64,000 bases of DNA from Anoplolepis gracilipes. Its lineage: Eukaryota; Arthropoda; Insecta; Hymenoptera; Formicidae. Position numbers and translations under genes: made by a program. The stretch lies in assembly GCF_047496725.1 (NCBI RefSeq), contig NC_132975.1, positions 3,958,501-4,022,500 of the forward strand, in the 5' to 3' direction. This document shows, one piece after another, positions 10,358 through 20,467 of the stretch; the first letter of the stretch is position 1; each line of letters opens with the position of its first letter. The notes below the pieces were generated by a model that made no database searches, was not told where the DNA came from, and saw only the letters and a program-made list of their open reading frames with translations.

Positions 10358-10779
10358 TTTTTTTGCTGATGTTCAGAAGTCTGATCAGGTTTTATTTGTT
10401 CCCACTCAGTTGGTGAAAGAATTAAAGGAAACGTATCAACATCAGAATCTCCAGTCTCGTCACCATAATAAGATTCGTCTGATTCATAATCCTCTACTGA
10501 ACTGTCAATAATATCATTTTCGATAATGTTGATCACTGGTCTTGAAGGAGGTTGGATATTTATATCCAAATTCTTATGCGCTGTTTCAAAGTTTCCATTT
10601 TTGTTATCTCTCACATGAGTATAAATGGAATGTGGCTTCCATTTTCCATTCAGCTCTTTGCTCATGTCTTTCCATATTTTCGCAGAACTTGAAGGAAAAT
10701 TGTTGGTATTAAAATATTGGATATATTTTTGAATTAACAAAATTGCTTTTTCATTGGAAACACTACAAGGCCGTACCAT
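10354..10779 (-). CDS. Transposase N-terminal segment, Myb/SANT-like
   Basis: A 141-residue open segment starting at an ATG. Residues 1-75 look like a helix-rich DNA-binding region (aromatic and basic residues around KIWKDMSKEL and KWKPHSIYTH). It is followed by a strongly acidic region near residues 90-120 (DSSVEDYESDES, GDETGDSD). The frame ends after QQKN at a run of seven A residues. In the next frame the protein continues at 10357-10103 (KSRVWPNV, WSYIRMDY), so the stop is best explained by a homopolymer indel. It lies directly upstream of the transposase core on the same strand. Confidence 0.55.
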   Translation of the reverse strand: MVRPCSVSNEKAILLIQKYIQYFNTNNFPSSSAKIWKDMSKELNGKWKPHSIYTHVRDNKNGNFETAHKNLDINIQPPSRPVINIIENDIIDSSVEDYESDESYYGDETGDSDVDTFPLILSPTEWEQIKPDQTSEHQQKN

Positions 10780-11527
10780 TTAAAAAAATAAAGAAAAAAT
10801 ATTATACTCTTAACATTACAGGTATGAGAAAAACAACACATTAAATAAGGTCCAGCTAATTATCGTTTAGATAAAATGTTTTCCATTTTCAACTGAGACT
10901 GAGTCTAAAGTAAAATAAGTATTTTATGCTCAGATCAATGACGTCATTATTTTGACGACTTGCTTATTTTGATAAAAATCATCATATAACAACACAAGTT
11001 CACTATGTCACTTTTAATATGAGTTAATAAGACCCAGTAAAGCATACAATCTTGAGCTTATACAAAACTCAGTTGAATCTCACGTATGTCAGAATGAAAA
11101 GGAACATGCATTTTACGTTATGATGTCACAAGTGAGAATTATTTGAGTTTTGGTATAAGTGGAAAGCACTTATATATGGCAGATGTGTTATGAGGATGGA
11201 AAATTGTAAATAATTACAACTACACTATTACATCATTTTCTAACGAAAATTTACTTTTACAGTAATATATTCATATAAAATGTTTTTTGGTACTCAAATA
11301 TTTCACAAAAGAAACTTAACCAAATAACAACTGTATTTCTAATTATAGCTAATGAATAAAATTATAATTTTGTTGTACAAGACAGGCTTGACGTCAAATA
11401 AGGTTAGATTTAAGCCGGTAGGTGTAATAATTAAAACAAAAAAAAACGAAGGAAACAGATGAAATCGCATATTTCAACCGTCTTTTGTTTTTAGTCTTTA
11501 GTCGTTCTTTTGTCTGACCTAATATGC
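10780..11527. other. Non-coding, upstream of the transposase gene
   Basis: AT-rich sequence without a recognisable coding region. It would hold the promoter of the minus-strand transposase gene, but I could not pick out terminal inverted repeats or a promoter with confidence. Confidence 0.5.
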
Positions 11528-11940
11528 ATTAATAACAGTAATAAATAATTACATATTTAATTTTTAATTATAGTAAGATAATGCATAAAGTTAGAATCTC
11601 GTAAAAGAAGAAATTAACATTAAATTAAATTAAATTTTAGAAGATACAAAAGTCATGTGCATTCGTAAATCTTTTGTTTTTAGTGAAAAAATAGTTTGAC
11701 ATTTGATTTATAAACAACAAAGTCTAACTTTAAGTGTAAAAATTTTTGAACAACTTTAAAATTTACCTGATTTACTGAAAAAAAAAGATTTAAAAATGCA
11801 CATAACTTTTGTATCTTCTAAAATTTAACATAATCTAATGTTAATTTCTCCTTCTTACAAGAGTTTAACTTTATGAATAGTCTTACTATAATTAAAAATT
11901 AAAATAAAAAATGTAATTATATATACAGTTATTAATGAAG
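11528..11940. mobile_element. Small foldback MITE
   Basis: Two arms of about 120-150 bp are inverted copies. CATTAATAAC and ATAATTACAT near 11530-11555 pair with ATGTAATTAT and GTTATTAATG near 11910-11937. GAAGATACAAAAG near 11640 pairs with CTTTTGTATCTTC near 11808. The loop is centred near 11735. No coding capacity. Confidence 0.75.
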
Positions 11941-12019
11941 ATGTTTTCTTGGGTACATAATGTGTGCGTATGCCAAAATAAAACTTATTATAAATAATAT
12001 AGAAAACAAACAAGAAAAA

Positions 12020-12028
12020 ATATTCATA

Positions 12029-12084
<56 letters not shown>
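12020..12084. repeat. (TA)n microsatellite
   Basis: About 65 bp of TA repeats with one interruption near the left end. Confidence 0.95.
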
Positions 12085-12085
<1 letters not shown>

Positions 12086-12390
12086 CAATTGCTATAAATA
12101 TTATTGTATAAGACACAATTATAATTTTAAATGCACAATTACAAATATAAATTATATTGAGATCTGCTTATTACAAAGATATCTGATTTAAGCAGAGTAC
12201 ATAAAAATAGCATTCTTAATTTGCATCTTGTAATAATTAAAACTGATAAAAAATGTTTTAGAAAATTAAATAGAAATTTTGTGTAAATTGTTACTACTAC
12301 TGTGTATGACAGAATTTTTTTTAATTTCCTTATATTAATAGTATAAAGAAAAAAATTAATATGGAAAAAACTCAATACTGTAAAACAAAC

Positions 12391-12394
12391 AACT
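12391..12394. repeat. Target-site duplication of Gypsy-A, left
   Basis: AACT immediately precedes the left LTR; the matching AACT is at 20458-20461. Confidence 0.85.
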
Positions 12395-13110
12395 TGTTAT
12401 AGCCCCAGAAAAGGTTACAGATTTAATGAATATATATATATATATACATATAATTATATTGATGCAGGAATGCATCGCGAGCGAAGCGATAATCGCGCGA
12501 GCCGCTGACGCAGCGAGCCACGCGCGCCCGAGACCGAGCGCGAACACGAAACCGGAAAGGTATCGCCGAATTGCTAAAAGTACAAGCGAGGAAATTCGAC
12601 TTTGAACTTCCTCGCTTGCACTAAAACGCGAATTCAGCAACATAACCATATTTGGTCATGTTGCTAAGGGACCCCCTCCGAAAAACCATGCAGTTCGGAG
12701 GGAAGCTCAGCACCCGCCGCGATGAAGCGACGGGCAGTCGTTGATTAGATCCTAACGAGGAATAATCGTCACGGACAGTTATTAAATAGAACGAGATACA
12801 CGAATAACTAAGAGATATACGCGCGCCTGAGATAAGCCGACGCGTATCAGACTACCTGTACGACAGAGTATACGAGAGATACCGCTCTCTCCCTTTAACC
12901 GATAATACACACGAATGTAAATACGTACGCTGGGAGCAGTGACAAAATACCAAACCATTGATTTCTTTTAAACTGTTATTTATTATAATAAAACGAAGAA
13001 AGTAAGCAATTAAAAATATTAAAATAAAAAGAGGCCACTGCCCGCCGTATCCCCGGCCTTCCCTGAACGGATCCCGAAAAATCCTGTGCCCCCCTCCTGG
13101 AGGCACAACA
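12395..13110 (+). repeat. Gypsy-A 5' LTR
   Basis: Begins TGTTATAGCC and ends GGCACAACA, the usual TG...CA ends. It matches 19744-20457 almost base for base. Confidence 0.97.
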
Positions 13111-13113
13111 ATC

Positions 13114-13131
13114 TGGTGGCAGCGGTGGGAT
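13114..13131 (+). promoter_or_regulatory. Primer binding site, tRNA-Leu type
   Basis: TGGTGGCAGCGGTGGGAT lies three bases after the LTR. It is complementary to TGG plus the 3' acceptor and T-arm of the animal tRNA-Leu(AAG) family (ATCCCACCGCTGCCACCA). The identification comes from memory of tRNA sequences. Confidence 0.75.
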
Positions 13132-13526
13132 CCAGGGAACACCCCCGGTGGATGTCACGGAGTTGGCACCTCGACCGTCGTGCAAGACCTGCAATAAAAT
13201 AAAAAGTGCGTAAACAGGCAGGCACGTCAGAAAGTTAGCAAACACTGACGGACATCAAGAAGCCAAGGAAAAACTACATGCAGAGCAGATGACTACGGAC
13301 TGCTAGATAAACAGAGCATCGCAGGATTGGAGCAAGGACGCGAGCCGCCAAGCCAAACCTACGACAACTCCATCGACGACGCATCGCCGCCGGAACGCGA
13401 CCGCCAGCCTTATCAGCCGCCGAGCGAAGGACGCAACGTCAGCGAAAACCGAGACAGTGAGCGAATATGCGAGCGATACTACTACTGTAAGTCCGAACCA
13501 AATTAATTTTAATTAAATTTGCGTGA

Positions 13527-15038
13527 ATGTCGGAAGGAAGAAACGTACCGAAACCGATAGCAAATAAGTCGTGGTTGCTTAGCGAACGAGCAAATCGAAC
13601 TATAAAATATTGCGAATTAAGTCCCGCGAGTGTAGCCGTAGAAGCGCTCCGAGACATACGCGATAGTGTCCGACGGAACCTCGAAACTCGATACTCGAGT
13701 GATAGTGACATAGAGCTACCGAGCAATGTTATAACAGAACGCGAATTTCCATTTACGAGTTTCGACGCGAGTCTTGTTGAAAATAATCCGACTGACCCCA
13801 CTGACGATTTACACGACTCAACCAGACGAACGAGACCGTATCTTAGTCGAACTCCAAGCCAGGTATCACTCTGGCGAGAATTTTCATTGACATCTTACGA
13901 GAGCGAGATTTTTGATCCCGAAGAAATCTACGCACGAACGCGCGAGATGGCAGAAGCTCAAAATCCCCGCGCGTCTACGTCCGCAAACGTGTCTAATGAC
14001 GCGGTAGACGACGAGATCGCACGATTGCGACGAACAATTAATCAACCGATACAACCGCGAGAAGAATCGACAAACGACTCTACGTCCGCAATGTTAAGAG
14101 AAATGCGCTACGCAATACAATTCTTAACAGAGCAAGTAGCTCAACTATAGCAACGCGATCAAAATACAAGCCGTCGAGAAGAACTTTCCGAAAGCATATA
14201 TTACGGACGGACCGATCGCGACGTTAGAAACCGACGTAGTATGGCACCCAATTTCCTGACGTTAAAGGAAGCGAGACAAATGATTCCGGAATTTGACGGA
14301 ATGTCGCGACACAAGTTGCAAGATTTCTTGAATTCATGCACATACGCAATACAAAATACAAATCCGGCAGACGAAGAATCTCTTATGCAGGCGATATTAT
14401 ATACAAAGTTACGCGGAAGAGCGCGACAAGATTTTGAAACGCGCGATATACGCACTTTCGATGAATTTCGGACGCAACTCGAAGCTTGTTATCAAACGAA
14501 ACAAAGCACGACACACTTGCAAGTCGAATTTAATTCATTAAAGCAAAAAACAAGCGAAACCGCCTACGCGTTTGGACAGCGAGTCGATCTAGTAGCTATG
14601 AAATTATATGACTCTATGACCGAAGGAAAAGAGCATACTCTAGAACAAAAACGCACGATTCAGCAAACTATCAGAGACCAAGCGTTAATTAATTATCAAA
14701 TCGGACTACGCGACGACTTGAAAGTATTCGTACGGTCACAACGCTTCTCGACATTGCAAGAGGCGATAAACGGCGCAAGCTCGGAAGAAAAACTTATCAA
14801 GTCGATGGGAGCGAGAACAAACAGTTATCAAAATAAAAATAAACTCGACTCGAATTACTCGCGACCGCCTCGAGATACTAATGCAACATGTTTTAAATGC
14901 GGCAAGATAGGACATTATGGACGAGATTGTCGAATGAGCAGATACGCTCTGCCGAAACCCGAAAGACCACGCGTCAATGTGGTAGAAAAATTTTGCAAGT
15001 ATTGTAGAAAGCGCGGACATAATCGCGACGAGTGTTAG
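13527..15038 (+). pseudogene. Gypsy-A gag, one internal amber stop
   Basis: Gag forms the retrotransposon particle and binds its RNA. The reading from 13527 stays in one frame through a TAG at 14148-14150 and continues from 14241, ending at a TAG at 15036-15038. The N-terminal third is acidic and Ser/Thr-rich. The middle (14241-14800) is a capsid-like helical region. Two CCHC zinc knuckles close it: CFKCGKIGHYGRDC near 14889 and CKYCRKRGHNRDEC near 14994-15035. The internal stop lies between Leu and Gln codons and is one transition from CAG. The final TAG directly abuts the last Cys of the second knuckle, and the same frame runs on into protease, so this stop may also be a mutation or a readthrough signal. 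Confidence 0.9.
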
Positions 15039-15833
15039 TCTTTAAACGGCCGACCGCAAGGAAAACCACAGGATCGAAAAAACCCGAATAAGGCGAATAA
15101 ATCGAGCGATATTCAAAATAATTCAAAAGGAACGCGTTATAAGACGCGAGGAAAGAGTTTCGACTCCGAGCGTAGTAACGACGAAGAAGAAAGAAGCGAT
15201 AGCAAGGCAAAGCGCGCGCTGGAATATCAGGTGACACACGTACGACAGACGCGAGATAAACAAGGACTCGACGTCGTAACGATGCCCATACGCGAAATGA
15301 AGACAGGGCGCATAAACATGCTATACGATTCCGGTGCGACCATATCACTAATAAAAGTAAAGCATTTAAAAGGCGAAACATTGATATACAATAAAAAATT
15401 AGCGTTAATAGGAATAACCGGACACAAAGTATATACAATAGGGAAGATGCATGCAACAATTAATTTAACCGGACAAGACATTAAACATGCAATTTACGTA
15501 GTAAAAGACGACTTCCCCATGGAATACGACGGGATACTAGGAATCGATTTCCTAAGGAAGCAAAAGGTATCCTGCGATTACAAAAATAAAGAGTTAAAAA
15601 TCGGTACGGATGTACTCAAGATGCAACCATATAATAAAATTATCTTGAAACCACGCAGTGAAACCATCGTGCAAGCCGCGACTAATCGAAACGAAACGGG
15701 AATAGTACGCGCGAAAGAAACAGCCCCTGGAATATATATAGGAAGATGTCTGGTAGAACCGAAATCTTTCTCTGCCCAATCAGCGTTATCAACACAACAG
15801 ACAAGACTATTGAGATACGTACACCTGTTGTAA
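15039..15833 (+). pseudogene. Gypsy-A aspartic protease region
   Basis: The gag frame continues after the TAG at 15036 through a basic, Asn/Ser-rich spacer into the protease, open from 15231 to 15833. The active site is YDSGAT near 15321, and YDGILGIDFL near 15528 is the conserved second half of retropepsins. The frame runs out at 15833. The continuation towards reverse transcriptase is in the +2 frame (about 15746-15925), so a frameshift lies between about 15750 and 15830. A TGA at 15926-15928 then separates it from the long pol frame. Confidence 0.85.
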
Positions 15834-15931
15834 CTATAGACGACATCGATAAAGATAACCCGCACGGTATCTATACAATAGCCGTGGGGACGGACGATAA
15901 AAATACCCCACGTAACGAGCGTATCTGACAA

Positions 15932-18535
15932 TTGTTGCGAACACAGCATCTCAACTCTGAAGAACGACAGGCACTCTCAAGGATATGTGATGAATATAGC
16001 GACATATTTCACCTGAACGGAGAACCACTGTCGTGCACTGCGACGGTAGCGCACGAGATAAATACGCGCGTAGACGCCTCAACGGTAAATGTAAGACCGT
16101 ATCGCCTTCCGGAGAAACATAAGACGGAAGTAAATAAACAAGTGCAACAAATGTTGGAAGACGGAATAATTCGTACCAGCGCGAGTCAATGGAATGCTCC
16201 GCTATTAGTAGTACCAAAAAAGACTGACGTATCAGGTAAACCGAAACTTCGAATAGTTATAGACTTTCGAAAGCTCAACGACTTGACGATCGGCAATTCC
16301 TTCCCTCTGCCTAATATTACGGATATACTGGACCAGCTGGGAAACGCAAAATACTTCACAACATTAGATCTAGCATCTGGATATCATCAAATACCAATGG
16401 CCGAAAAAGACAAGCCTAAAACCGCCTTTTCAACTCCGTATGGACATTACGAGTTCAACCGAATGCCCTTTGGATTGAAAAACGCACCGGCGACATTTCA
16501 GAGATTAATGAACTCTGTATTGACAGGAATACAAGGACTCAAATGCCTGGTCTATCTAGACGACATCGTCATTTACGGAGCAAGCCTCGAAGATCATAAC
16601 AAGCGACTCAAGGAAGTGCTGCAACGACTTCGAACTAATAATTTAAAATTACAGCCGGATAAATGCGAATTCCTATGCAAAGAAGTAATGTACCTGGGCT
16701 ATATAATATCAGAACATGGAATATCTCCTGACCCGTCTAAACTAACAGCGGTAAGAGATTTCCCGACGCCAAAAAAGGTGAAAGATATCCAATCATTTAT
16801 AGGTCTAGCCGGTTACTATCGAAGATTCGTAGAAGATTTCTCGAAAATAGCTAAACCATTAACGAAATTGACAAAGAAAACCGAAAAATTTGTGTGGACC
16901 GCAGAGCAACAAAATGCCTTCGAAGTACTTAAAATTAAATTAATAACGGCACCTGTATTAAAATATCCAGATTTCGCTGAACAATTTAATATAACAACAG
17001 ACGCATCCGACTACGCGATCGGAGCGGTCTTATCGCAAGGAAAGATAGGCAGCGACCGACCGATAGCTTACGCCAGCCGAGTACTGAACCGCGCGGAACA
17101 GAACTATAGCACTACCGAAAAGGAACTATTAGCTATTGTATGGGCTGTAAAGCATTTCAGACCCTACGTGTACGGAACACAATTTAAGGTCATTACAGAT
17201 CACAAACCTCTCATATGGTTATTTAACGTGAACGATCCAGGATCACGATTAATTCGATGGCGAATAAAATTAGAAGAGTACGATTATGAGATAATACATA
17301 AGGCCGGACGTGCGAACGCGAACGCCGATGCGCTAAGCCGCAACGTAACGCGAGACGACGACGAGCAAGAGAGAGAAAAGATTCTCACCGCCGAAGACGA
17401 AGAGATGGACGATATCAGCAGCGAAGAAAGAGATAAAGAAGAGGACGAGAAAGATAGCAACGATGCGACACGTGCCTATAGCGCAGATGAAAAGAAACAA
17501 ATATTATATGAATATCATGATGCACCCACAGGAGGACACCAAGGTATCAAGAGGACGATAAACAGAATTCGCCTCACGCACAATTGGACCGGGTTAACGA
17601 AAGACGTCGAACAATACATTAAAAAATGTAACACTTGCCAAAAAAATAAATTATCGCGACGATTTAAAGCACCCCTCGTTATCACCGATACACCGAGTAA
17701 ACCGTTCGAAAAATGTGCATTAGATATAATCGGTCCATTAACGATAACTAATACCGGAAATAAATACTTACTAACTTTTCAAGATAGTTTGACAAAATTT
17801 AGTAAAGCAATACCGATACCAAATCAAGAAGCGAACACCGTGAGTAAAGAATTTACCACGAAAATAATTTTAGAATACGGAATACCGGAAAAAATTTTAA
17901 CCGATCAAGGCACAAATTTTTTAAGCGAAATATTTAAAAATACGTGTAAATTATTAAAAATAAATAAAATTCAGACGACTGCGTATCATCCTGAAAGTAA
18001 CGGCGCGTTAGAACGATCGCACAGAACATTAACAGAATATCTACGACATTATATTAATAATGATCAGACTGACTGGAACGAATGGATTCCGTTCGCGATG
18101 TTCACCTACAACACTACGCCACATACAGCTACAGGATACACGCCCTTCGAGCTAATATACGGACACCAAGCCGAAATACCGACAGCATTAACGAAACCAC
18201 CACAACCGACATACAACTATGACGATTACGCGCAAGAGCTAAAAGAAAGACTACGCGCCACGAATCAAGTTGCAAAAGATAATCTCACAGAGAAAAAACT
18301 GAAATCGAAGGAACACTACGATCGAACCGCAAAAGAAACAAAGTTCAAAATCGGCGATAAAGTACTCATTTATGATGAAACGCTACGACGCGGAAGATCG
18401 AAAAAACTCGAATCTCTATGGATCGGACCGTACATAATAATCGAAAAGCATTCGAATATTAACTACACGGTAATGAAAGGAAGGAAAAGCACCCGTTTAC
18501 ACGTAAACAAGCTTAAGCCATATATAGAAAACTAG
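15932..18535 (+). CDS. Gypsy-A pol: reverse transcriptase, RNase H and integrase
   Basis: An uninterrupted 867-residue frame. Reverse transcriptase occupies about residues 60-280, with LDLASGYHQI, MPFGLKNAPATFQ and the catalytic LVYLDDIVIYG near residue 207. RNase H follows at about 350-480, starting at TTDASDYAIGAVL. Integrase starts with an HHCC zinc finger at about 525-565 (GGHQG, CNTCQKNK). Its catalytic triad is Asp near 597 (ALDIIGPL), Asp near 656 (LTDQGTNF) and Glu near 692 (ALERSHRTL), the D,D35E spacing. The C-terminus has the IGPYIIIEK beta-barrel typical of the GPY/F module. The true upstream boundary is fused to protease across the broken junction, so the ATG at 15932 is a convenience start. 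Confidence 0.96.
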   Translation: MLRTQHLNSEERQALSRICDEYSDIFHLNGEPLSCTATVAHEINTRVDASTVNVRPYRLPEKHKTEVNKQVQQMLEDGIIRTSASQWNAPLLVVPKKTDVSGKPKLRIVIDFRKLNDLTIGNSFPLPNITDILDQLGNAKYFTTLDLASGYHQIPMAEKDKPKTAFSTPYGHYEFNRMPFGLKNAPATFQRLMNSVLTGIQGLKCLVYLDDIVIYGASLEDHNKRLKEVLQRLRTNNLKLQPDKCEFLCKEVMYLGYIISEHGISPDPSKLTAVRDFPTPKKVKDIQSFIGLAGYYRRFVEDFSKIAKPLTKLTKKTEKFVWTAEQQNAFEVLKIKLITAPVLKYPDFAEQFNITTDASDYAIGAVLSQGKIGSDRPIAYASRVLNRAEQNYSTTEKELLAIVWAVKHFRPYVYGTQFKVITDHKPLIWLFNVNDPGSRLIRWRIKLEEYDYEIIHKAGRANANADALSRNVTRDDDEQEREKILTAEDEEMDDISSEERDKEEDEKDSNDATRAYSADEKKQILYEYHDAPTGGHQGIKRTINRIRLTHNWTGLTKDVEQYIKKCNTCQKNKLSRRFKAPLVITDTPSKPFEKCALDIIGPLTITNTGNKYLLTFQDSLTKFSKAIPIPNQEANTVSKEFTTKIILEYGIPEKILTDQGTNFLSEIFKNTCKLLKINKIQTTAYHPESNGALERSHRTLTEYLRHYINNDQTDWNEWIPFAMFTYNTTPHTATGYTPFELIYGHQAEIPTALTKPPQPTYNYDDYAQELKERLRATNQVAKDNLTEKKLKSKEHYDRTAKETKFKIGDKVLIYDETLRRGRSKKLESLWIGPYIIIEKHSNINYTVMKGRKSTRLHVNKLKPYIEN

Positions 18536-19263
18536 TACTCACCTTCTTCAAGGATCCGTGTCCTAGTCCTCCTCCTCCTTCCCCCGGCGACATCTCAATT
18601 CGAAAAAGTCAAACTGGTCGTGGACCTTCATCAGATCCATGCGGACGGGATGCATTAGGTCCAGAGCGGGCACCACTGCCCGCACAACCTCACACCAGGC
18701 ACCGAGAACGTAACGCGGAGGGACAAAGTACCCCCCGCGACCCGGGAACTTCGGAGAACGGCGCTCCGCGCCCGCACTACGTGGTCTATCGGAGGCGGTA
18801 GACCCGCGACCGGTAGGCGACCCCTAACACAATCGCGGCAGATATCGGAATGAATATCATCCCGATATCCATCACACTCGCGACACATTGGCAAACTCCA
18901 GTGCCATAGAAATTGTTGCATCTTGTCTATGTAACCGTGTGATCTGCCTCAAACAAAAGTCGTTGAGAGACTAAACTAACATTATAATATTACCGGTGTA
19001 TCACCCGCTGGATTAGCGCGAACCCCGCGAAGTCAGAGAAGGCGAGCGACACCCAAGAGATAAAATATAATAAAATGAAATATAATATGATATTACAGGA
19101 CATTCGCCTGCTGGATCAGCAAAGGTCACATGAAAGACGACGAAACGAATCTCTCATATCAGATACAAGAATTTGAACATAATCCAGGGTTATTCTTCGA
19201 AGAAATCAGACAAATCCACTACGCAAAAGAAAAGAAAAGATACAAGACATAGGTCAACACCGA
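18536..19263 (+). other. Gypsy-A post-pol region, no clear gene
   Basis: About 730 bp between pol and the small TM-bearing frame. No long plus-strand frame is open. An env gene of normal size would not fit; this looks like what is left after internal deletion and decay. Confidence 0.6.
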
Positions 19264-19548
19264 ATGGAACTGACAAAATTAAAATTACAACTAGAAGAAA
19301 TAGACAACAATTTAAAAAGTAACGAACAAAATTTCTTCGCGAAAAAACAATTCGTATATCCAATGGCGACAAGCGGAACAATCACGATAACAATAATAAT
19401 AATATTAATTGTACTTTACATAGTCATAAGAAACAAAAATAAAAGAAGAAAGCGACCATTAATTAGGATATACGACGAGGAGCGATCCGAACCGATCGAT
19501 CGACTCCCGAAACCAATATTAAAACGTAGCCTAAGCACGCGATTTTAG
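19264..19548 (+). pseudogene. Env-like C-terminal remnant of Gypsy-A
   Basis: A 94-residue frame. The first 40 residues look like an amphipathic, coiled-coil-prone helix (KLKLQLEEIDNNLKSN). Residues 50-68 are a strongly hydrophobic, Ile-rich membrane segment, followed by a basic stop-transfer (RNKNKRRKRP) and a short charged tail. The frame is open upstream to a TGA at about 19174. Position (last frame before the 3' LTR) and topology match the tail of the envelope-like glycoproteins of insect Gypsy-type retroviruses. The ectodomain, including any receptor-binding part, is missing, so no infectivity is implied. Confidence 0.6.
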
Positions 19549-19730
19549 ATAAGAAAAACGATTATATTTAAATATTGTAAACGCGAAAACAAACAAAATT
19601 GTAAACTAGAATAAGAAAATAATATAAAAGAAAACATATAGTATATATATATATATCGGGAAATTTAAAACTTAAGAAAAAGAGATAAATTCCCTACAAC
19701 AGAAAACGTTGTACCTCCGTTTTCTTTTCC

Positions 19731-19743
19731 AACGGGGGAGGGG
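19731..19743 (+). promoter_or_regulatory. Polypurine tract of Gypsy-A
   Basis: AACGGGGGAGGGG ends directly at the 3' LTR, as expected of the plus-strand primer. Confidence 0.85.
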
Positions 19744-20457
19744 TGTTATAGCCCCAGAAAAGGCTACAGATTTAATGAATATCTATATATATACATATAA
19801 TTATATTGATGCAGGAATGCATCGCGAGCGAAGCGATAATCGCGCGAGCCGCTGACGCAGCGAGCCACGCGCGCCCGAGACCGAGCGCGAACACGAAACC
19901 GGAAAGGTGTCGCCGAATTGCTAAAAGTACAAGCGAGGAAATTCGACTTTGAACTTCCTCGCCTGCACTAAAACGCGAATTCAGCAACATAACCATATTT
20001 GGTCATGTTGCTAAGGGACCCCCTCCGAAAAACCATGCAGTTCGGAGGGAAGCTCAGCACCCGCCGCGATGAAGCGACGGGCAGTCGTTGATTAGATCCT
20101 AACGAGGAATAATCGTCACGGACAGTTATTAAATAGAACGAGATACACGAATAACTAAGAGATATACGCGCGCCTGAGATAAGCCGACGCGTATCAGACT
20201 ACCTGTACGACAGAGTATACGAGAGATACCGCTCTCTCTCTTTAACGAATAATACACACGAGTGTAAATACGTACGCTGGGAGCAGTGACAAAATACCAA
20301 ACCATTGATTTCTTTTAAACTGTTATTTATTATAATAAAACGAAGAAAGTAAGCAATTAAAAATATTAAAATAAAAAGAGGCCACTGCCCGCCGTATCCC
20401 CGGCCTTACCTGAACGGATCCCGAAAAATCCTGTGCCCCCCTCCTGGAGGCACAACA
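19744..20457 (+). repeat. Gypsy-A 3' LTR
   Basis: Same ends as the 5' LTR; differences are a few substitutions and a 2-bp indel in the short TA run. Confidence 0.97.
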
Positions 20458-20461
20458 AACT
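20458..20461. repeat. Target-site duplication of Gypsy-A, right
   Basis: AACT, identical to 12391-12394. Confidence 0.85.
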
Positions 20462-20467
20462 TTATTG

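Larger units (their letters stand above)
7096..10779 (-). pseudogene. DDE transposase gene with C-terminal UCH-like peptidase, decayed
   Basis: The whole gene spans an N-terminal acidic segment (10779 to about 10103), a DDE transposase core with a long linker (9993-7672), a C-terminal segment (7607-7374) and a last exon (7267-7096). Frame breaks are one indel in an A run near 10357, a change of frame plus an in-frame TAA between 10103 and 9993, and one frame change near 7690. The last intron ends in TTATTTTCAG at 7268. The protein as a whole is unusual: a MULE-like or NOF-like RNase-H fold followed by a cysteine peptidase-like domain with a Cys box and a His box. I infer an autonomous DNA transposon gene rather than a host gene because fragments of it lie beside repeats elsewhere in the window. 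The superfamily assignment is uncertain. Confidence 0.7.
12395..20457 (+). mobile_element. Gypsy-A: full-length Ty3/Gypsy LTR retrotransposon
   Basis: An 8.06-kb element with two LTRs (716 and 714 bp, about ten differences by eye), a 4-bp target duplication, a tRNA-Leu primer site, gag, protease, a long intact pol and an env-like C-terminal remnant. The near-identical LTRs imply a recent insertion, yet gag and the protease-RT junction carry three in-frame stops and one frameshift, so the source may already have been defective or have been mobilised in trans. It inserted at the 3' edge of the inverted CdsA pseudogene, just after that fragment's last readable exon. Confidence 0.97.

Noticed and set aside
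12395..13110. Host promoter or enhancer for CdsA copy 2
   Set aside because: The sequence is an LTR with exact partner and target duplication; CdsA copy 2 is on the other strand and lacks its 5' half.
13439..13801. 120-residue minus-strand frame in Gypsy-A
   Set aside because: It is antisense to the start of gag; CGA-rich codons keep the opposite strand open.
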